DNA from: Patescibacteria group bacterium UBA5124
GTDB lineage: Bacteria; Patescibacteriota; Gracilibacteria; Absconditabacterales; Absconditicoccaceae
Direction: 5' to 3'
Length of the DNA stretch: 14,440 nucleotides
Assembly (NCBI GenBank): GCA_002414185.1
Contig: DHYS01000031.1
Coordinates: 1 to 14,440, forward strand
The notes beneath the pieces are model-generated. The model had not been told where the DNA came from and searched no databases. It worked only from the letters and a program-made list of their open reading frames with translations. Positions within the stretch are counted from its first letter, which is position 1. Each line of letters opens with the position of its first letter. This document shows, in pieces, positions 9,698 through 14,440 of this stretch. A program made the translations under genes and the position numbers.

Positions 9698-10558
9698 ATG
9701 CAATCCGTACTTTCAAAATTGTTTACGTGATCAAAAATTGAAGCTTATGAAGATATTCTAAGAACCTATCATCGTAAAAAACATGCTGTTATAAATTATC
9801 TCTATTTTGCAAATATACCTGCCAAAGGAGTTTTTGAAAATCATAAGGTTGATATAAACAAGGAAGAATATAAAGAAGCTCTTTTGGATGATTATAAAAT
9901 ATTATCGAAAGCAACTATTTCAGCGTCTTATAAGCAGGCGTTATTAGAATCTGATTTTCTTTTTACTGATGGAATTGCTTTACAGCTTTTCTATTGGATA
10001 GCATACAAATTGAAAAAAATCAAAACACCAAGACCACGATTGGAAAATCTTAATGGTACAGATTTTTGTTTATGATTTTTAGATTGGTTACAGGAAGATA
10101 AGGGATCAGAAAATATTCACATAATACTTTATGGTACCTATCCATGAATACTCGAAAAAACTAAAACATTTTTGTTAAATAAATGATATGATGTATCCTA
10201 TATTCAGGATGGATATACTAATTTTGATTGGGAACAAGTAGAACAAACTATTCAAGAAAAAAATAAAAAATATCCAGTTTTGATTGTTGCTAGATCTACT
10301 CCTGAGTATCCTATCCAGGAATTATGGGCATGGAGTAATCAAGAAAAAATAAGAAAAAATAATCTTCTTGTGTTTACGCAAGCAGGGACATTTGATTTTT
10401 GGGCAGGTATCCAAAAAAGAGCTCCAAAACTGCGAAGAACTCGAAAAATAGAACGATTGCGAAGATTGATTACTCATCCTAAAAGAAACCGAAAAAAAGT
10501 ACTAGATTCACTTAAGATAATTAAGTATGTTTTTTCGTATTTACTATTGAAAAAATAA
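9698..10558 (+). CDS. WecG/TagA/CpsF family (GT26) glycosyltransferase
   Basis: 286-residue glycosyltransferase of family GT26, whose members transfer N-acetylmannosamine(uronic acid) or related sugars to lipid-linked intermediates for teichoic acid, capsule or enterobacterial common antigen. The FTDGIA motif (D91-G92) matches the family's conserved DG, followed by LENLNGTDF. The C-terminal hallmark is present: TQAGTFDFWAGIQKRAPKL, then a segment reading E-W-L-W-R-L-I-T-H-P-K-R-N-W-K-K if CGA is Trp (residues 252-267). The same segment read with Arg would be poor for the family. Six CGA codons (114, 246, 249, 253, 255, 265) and four TGA codons occur. GT26 proteins lacking a transmembrane helix attach to the membrane by a C-terminal basic/amphipathic tail, and the end IIKYVFSYLLLKK fits that. 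The acceptor and donor cannot be told from the sequence, and no other pathway genes are in view. Stop TAA. Confidence 0.88.
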
Positions 10559-10583
10559 TAGTTTTTGATACAACAACTTAGAT

Positions 10584-10606
10584 GGGAGCATGCTCCAAAA
10601 TTTTTT
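10584..10606 (+). terminator. Possible weak terminator after the GT26 gene
   Basis: A 12-base perfect palindrome GGAGCATGCTCC (10585-10596) is followed by AAAATTTTTT. As RNA it can form only a short stem (four to five pairs with a tight loop) before the T-run. It could be a weak intrinsic terminator or a dimeric protein-binding site; the position, 26 bases after the stop, suits a terminator. Confidence 0.45.
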
Positions 10607-10638
10607 GCTATTTTTAAATAGATAATTTCACCTCACAT

Positions 10639-12618
10639 ATGCAAATTAAGGAAGAGAAAAAGATATATGCAGAAGCTGAGAAATGTATAGATATACATCA
10701 GACTTTGCAAGATGGTATTCACTTCAAATTGTTCGTAGAATTTCCTACTGAAAAATTTGCTGACTACCAAAAAGATCTTATCCAAGAATTTGCTGCAAAT
10801 TTTGTAGATACTATCCAAAATAGTGATTTTGATATTGATCAAGTAAAATCTCAATGTGAATTGTCTCTTCAAGATTTGAATACAAGATTGAAAGCATTTG
10901 CAGATAAAGTACGTGATGTAGATTATTTTGAAATCAAATGATATGTACAAATCATCATAGGAAATCTTTTGGTTTCTTCAATGATAGGAAATGTAGATAT
11001 TATGATTTTCAGAGATCGTAGAATGTACTATTCTCTCAATAATTGATCAAAAATTAGAGGTAAGATAGCGTTGTTTTCAGAATTTATAGAAGGTGATCTT
11101 GAAAGTGGAGATGAAATAATTTACGTAGGAACAAAAGTATCTGATGTGTTAGATACCTATGATCTTAAAGAAATGGAACATATTCTTCAAACAGAAGAAT
11201 CTACAGTTATGGATTTTATAGATGAAGTACTTTCTTCGAGAATAGAAAAATCTGCTATAGGATTTTTGATGAATTATATAATCAGAGGATCTCTTAAGCA
11301 AAATAAAATTGCAGAAAAAATAAATCTAGGAAAACTTACTACTAAGTTATGATTTATTCAAGAATGGAAAGGTAAATTTCTCAAAAATAAATATCAAACA
11401 ACTGTTGCTATTCTTAGTTTGTTTATCGCATTTATGTTGTGGAGTTTGCTTTCACAATTGTTTAAGGCAGAGAATAAAGAAGTATATGTAAATTCACAAG
11501 GAGTAACAGTTGATCTTACTATTGAAGATATCAAAAAAGATATAGTTCTCTTCAAATCTATGGATTCTGCAGGAGATGAAAAAGGAATGAAATATCAAGA
11601 AATACTAAACAAACTTAATGTCTTGGAAACAAAATGAAGATGGGTAGAAGATATTGCTCAACTAAAAAATATTCTTAAGGCAGATTATTACAAAGGGTTT
11701 AATATTATTACTATGAATAGCTTGAGTCAATTTGATGATGCTGTTGCTGGTAAAAAGACAACTGTATTTACATTTAATCAAGCAGAAAAAGATAAACTCT
11801 GAACACTATCTACGATAGACTATCAAAAGGATATTATGATTGCTTGATCAAGTGCAGCATTGCTATGAACAACAAGTGAAACAAGTAGAGGAGCGTTGAT
11901 AGAATATGGTATAGATGATGCTATCAAAGGATGTTCATTGAGCTTGTTAAAAAATGGATTCTATTGTTATACAAGCAACGGTAAAATATATCTTATGAGT
12001 AAAGCGTGAGTAGAGGCTGTTACTACAGGAGATCCAGATGGTTTTCCTACAAATATATGAGGTGTAGGAACATATGGAAAAGCTAATATGTATGTCTTTG
12101 CACAAAACATTACAGACTTATCTAATTCTACATTTGTAACGAGATATCGTAATACATTAGGTTCTCAATCAATCTATCAACAAGGACAAAAATATATGGT
12201 TAATCCAGGATTAGCTACAGGATTAAACTTTGGATCTGGATTTACAAACTTTGCTATTGATGTAAACTTCCTAGCTCGATCAGAAGGAAAACTCTATCAA
12301 TTCCGAAGAAATCCAGCGACATCACTTACCCTTACTTATCGTGAAATTAAATTGCTTGGAGGAGATAAGATGACATCTAAATATGGAAATAATGTAAGAA
12401 TTATTACGCCAGCAAACTCTAGATACGTATACTTACGAGATAAAGATAATCAAACATTTACAGTATATGAATCTCGTCCACTCAAAACTAATGATCTCTA
12501 TGCTACCAATTATAATCTTTATTATCTCTTCAGATTTTCATTTGATCTAGGTGTTAATAAAGTTGTAGATATAGCGGTGCCTGATGCTACAGGAGATAGA
12601 CAGAAATGTATATCTTAA
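10639..12618 (+). CDS. Single-pass membrane protein with possible PP2C-like cytoplasmic domain and beta-rich outer domain (3' end frameshifted)
   Basis: 659 residues as read, function unknown. Residues 1-250 have no signal peptide and look cytoplasmic; the run GNVDIMIFRDRRMYYSLNN, then GDLESGDEIIYVGTKVSDVLD (around 150-172) resembles the end of PPM/PP2C phosphatase domains, but I see none of the metal-binding aspartates expected at the N-terminus, so it may be a degenerate fold. A single membrane helix lies at 255-275 (TVAILSLFIAFMLWSLLSQLF). The rest should be outside: a helical stretch at 295-350, then repeated short beta motifs such as GKIYLM, GKLYQF and NQTFTVYESRPLKTND, suggesting a beta-propeller-like fold. 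Nine TGA codons read as Gly and three CGA codons (547, 556, 600) would suit Trp (LYQF-W-RNP, YVYL-W-DKD). The frame stops at TAA (12616), but the next ~30 codons in another frame continue the pattern to 12701. Confidence 0.75.
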
Positions 12619-12701
12619 CCAATAATGGAGTAAATAAAGTAAATCTCTACGAATTTGTAAATAGTATCAAGCAAAATAATGTGCTTAAACAAGTTAACTA
12701 A
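12606..12701 (+). other. Out-of-frame continuation of the membrane protein gene
   Basis: After the stop in the main frame, the frame starting at 12606 reads MYILTNNGVNKVNLYEF and on to VLKQVN before TAA (12699-12701). The repeat-like phrase (YILTNNGVNKV) resembles the earlier beta motifs, so this looks like the true C-terminus. One missing A in the run cagAAAtg at 12604-12606 would explain it: adding an A gives an unbroken DRQKMYILTNNG. A sequencing or assembly indel is the simplest cause; a real mutation is possible. An independent 31-residue gene is unlikely. Confidence 0.65.
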
Positions 12702-12724
12702 TTTATACAATAAAATAGAGTAAT

Positions 12725-13717
12725 ATGAAAAAACTACTGATATGAATATTATATTCTGCGGTAGTTTTTTCGTTTGTAAACGCTGCCCAGATTACTTTTA
12801 AAAGCAGTAATGTAAGTTTTTCTGATGGAAAAAAACATGAAATAGATATTGCTTCATCTACGTGTGATACGATGTATGGAGTATGTTGGGATAAGAGTTA
12901 TCTGTATTATCTTTATCGAAATCCTCACAAAATCATAGCTACCAAAAGAGATGAAAATATTAAAGTACTATCTAATTATTATTATTTGATTTGACAGCAT
13001 AAGTTTGCTGAAGCCTTTGCTTTGAGAGGGACTGCGTACAATTTTGAAACATTCAAAAAAAACTATACAACACTAACTAAAGTGTATCTCTATAATATCA
13101 AAAAAACATCAACTAATATATATAGTTTTAATGTAGAGATGATTGATGCCAAAGGATCTACGACTTATGCGTTGACCAAGAAGATAATCAATGGAAAACT
13201 TTATGATGCTACCACTAAGAAAATTACTCCTGAGTATCCCAAAGAATTCACTTTTGCAAATATGCAAAATTATGTATACAAAAAAGAAAAGAAATTATTT
13301 ATCAATATTTCTCCAGTAGGAGATTGGTTATGTAATTTTCGTAATATAAAAGCATACAAAGATAAAAATTATCCTGATTGTAAAAAAATAGAAAAATTTC
13401 AAATGGTAGAAGCAACAGTATATACGATTATTCCCAAAACTATTCCATCATTTGTATTGTTTGAAGATACAACAATAGGATACAATCCTACCTTTACGAT
13501 AACAGCAGGTACAACCGTTGTGGTTTTACCAAATAAACTTGGAGTAAACGGAGATGTAAGTAAATGACTCTCTCAAGATGGAGCGGCTGGTTATTATGTA
13601 AAACAAACCAATGCTAACAATATTCTTCTTATCCGCAGATGCGGTTCAGGAATGTGAAAATCTGTAACCTGTGTCGCAATCAAAGATAGTATAGAAAAAA
13701 CCGTGAAATTGAAATAA
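12725..13717 (+). CDS. Secreted protein of unknown function with a possible NTF2-like segment
   Basis: 330 residues with UGA=Gly. Residues 1-20 are a signal peptide (MKKLL-G-ILYSAVVFSFVNA, cleavage after A20 or A21; the early G is TGA). I do not recognise the family. The stretch YYYLI-G-QHKFAEAFALRGTAYNFETFKKNY (about 84-113) has the pattern of NTF2-like domains found in exported proteins (short paired helices ending in F..F...Y). The rest is beta-rich (YLYNIKKTSTNIYSFNVEMID, FTFANMQNYVYKKEKKLF). Eight or so cysteines, several in pairs, could form disulfides outside the cell. Four TGA codons read as Gly; the one CGA (residue 65, YLY-x-NPHK) could be Trp or Arg; CGC and CGT occur at other positions as Arg. 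It begins 24 bases after the frameshifted end of the preceding membrane protein, so the pair may be co-expressed and interact outside the membrane. Stop TAA. Confidence 0.8.
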
Positions 13718-13720
13718 GTA

Positions 13721-13844
13721 AAAAACTATAAAATAATCTAGAATAAGGGATTGAAAGAGAAAAGTCTGTGTAAAATTTTCAGGTTGCCAGTTGAATTGAA
13801 AATTTTAAATCAGACTTTTCTCAGAAATCTTACTTATAGTTTTT
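13721..13844 (+). repeat. Long nested inverted repeat before alaS
   Basis: Three perfectly matched nested pairs of arms: AAAAACTATAA (13721-13731) with TTATAGTTTTT (13834-13844), 11 bp; GAGAAAAGTCTG (13757-13768) with CAGACTTTTCTC (13811-13822), 12 bp; TAAAATTTTCA (13771-13781) with TGAAAATTTTA (13797-13807), 11 bp. A short GATT/AATC pair (13749, 13826) lies between the outer and middle arms. The 15-base apical loop is ggttgccagttgaat. The structure starts 3 bases after a stop codon and ends in TTTTT, so it could act as a large terminator. Its size also fits a structured leader or small RNA, or a MITE-like element. No target-site duplication is evident. The pairing is seen; the function is not known. 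Confidence 0.8.
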
Positions 13845-13912
13845 CTTGTAAATTCGAGGCAAATTGCTAGAAATAATCAGATTTATTTTTAATTTTTTCA
13901 ATCACCATTGCG

Positions 13913-14440
13913 ATGAAAGCATGTTCCTCTTCAGAACTAAGAAATCTCCGAAATACATTCCGAGAATCCAAACAACATAAATACTTACCAGAAGTTTCTC
14001 TTGTTGCCGACAAAGAAAGTACGGCGATGTTCAACGTAGCAGGAATGCAACAGCTTATTCCATATCTTATGGGTAAGCCACATGAACTCGGAAGAAGAGT
14101 TTTTAATATTCAAAGATGTATCAGAACAGTCGATATCGATGAAGTAGGGGATGCTAGTCATCTTACGTATTTTGATATGATGGGAAACTGGTCGCTTGGA
14201 GATTATTTCAAAAAAGAAGCCGTAGAACGAAGCTGGGAATTTCTTACAAGTGCTGAATATCTTGCTATCGATCCAAAGAAGCTTGCTGTAACTGTTTTTC
14301 AAGGTGATGAAAATGCTCCTCGTGATGAAGAAACAGCAGGATATCGAAAGAATGCAGGAGTGTCAGAAGATAAAATTTCTTACCTGCCTGCTAAACACAA
14401 TCGACGAAGCCCAGGTCCTGTATGACCTTGCGGACCAGAT
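13913..14440 (+). CDS. alaS: Alanyl-tRNA synthetase, N-terminal part (partial at window end)
   Basis: Class II synthetase that charges tRNA-Ala; 176 codons are present, covering much of the catalytic domain. Conserved features: an N-terminal ELRNL.NTF.ESKQHKYLPEVSLV block, STAMFNVAGMQQLIPYLMG, RCIRTVDIDEVG.ASHLTYFDMMGNWSLGDYFKKEA (motif 2 region), and PGPVGPCGPD at the end, in which the G before PCGPD is TGA (14423-14425). Six CGA codons occur at residues 13, 17, 106, 145, 164 and 165. Those at 106 (KEAVE-W-SWEFLT), 145 (AGY-W-KNAG) and 164-165 (HN-W-W-SPGP) fall on positions that are Trp across the family; Arg would be unexpected there. TGG is also used for Trp in the same gene. The ATG at 13913 gives the expected N-terminus, with no Shine-Dalgarno upstream. 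The long inverted repeat ends 68 bases before it. Confidence 0.95.

Noticed and set aside
10628..10636. The CACCTC sequence just before the ATG at 10639 as a regulatory anti-Shine-Dalgarno element
   Set aside because: Six-base chance match; with no Shine-Dalgarno sequences in the window there is nothing for it to pair with in a meaningful way.
12590..12620. Programmed -1 ribosomal frameshifting at the end of the membrane protein gene
   Set aside because: The site cagaaatgt has no X XXY YYZ slippery heptamer and no obvious downstream pseudoknot; an indel is simpler.
13845..13912. A promoter for alaS (TTGTAA or TTGCTA with AT-rich -10 candidates)
   Set aside because: No pair with both good boxes and normal spacing stands out in this AT-rich stretch, so no promoter was annotated.

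Overview
The window reads as a piece of a low-GC genome from the candidate phyla radiation, most likely Absconditabacteria (SR1) or a close relative such as Gracilibacteria. The evidence is the genetic code. TGA falls in frame at conserved glycine positions in almost every long gene (RpoB, RpoC, NusB, the clamp-loader subunit, the amidase, AlaRS), and only TAA and TAG end genes. CGA also falls repeatedly where the protein families have tryptophan (RpoC, the peptidoglycan amidase, the GT26 glycosyltransferase, AlaRS), while arginine is written AGA, CGT or CGC. From memory, UGA=Gly is NCBI code 25, and a CGA/CGG to Trp change was reported for Absconditabacteria in a computational code screen. 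Read with the standard code the genes shatter into fragments; read with UGA=Gly they become ten continuous genes, all on the + strand.

Layout. 1-6630 is an information-processing block: the 3' part of rpoB, complete rpoC, rpmA (L27), rpmF (L32) and nusB. The gaps after rpoB, rpoC and rpmA each hold an inverted repeat, and the block ends in a clear intrinsic terminator. 6679-9639 begins with a promoter-like sequence and holds a DNA polymerase III delta-prime-like gene whose stop overlaps the start of a secreted amidase (PGRP type) fused to a SpoIID/LytB-like domain. 9698-10558 is a WecG/TagA/CpsF (GT26) glycosyltransferase with its own promoter-like sequence. 10639-12701 is a large single-pass membrane protein with a possible degenerate PP2C-like cytoplasmic domain and a beta-rich outer part; its last ~30 codons are out of frame. 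12725-13717 is a secreted protein of unknown function. 13721-13844 is an unusually long nested inverted repeat. 13913 to the window end is the start of alaS.

The first block serves transcription, translation and rRNA antitermination. The second half is mainly envelope: peptidoglycan cleavage, glycosyl transfer and two exported proteins of unknown role. None of the ten starts has a convincing Shine-Dalgarno sequence. The most notable content is the double codon reassignment, followed by the amidase-SpoIID fusion and the nested palindrome before alaS. All gene models assume UGA=Gly; residue letters given for CGA codons assume Trp where stated.
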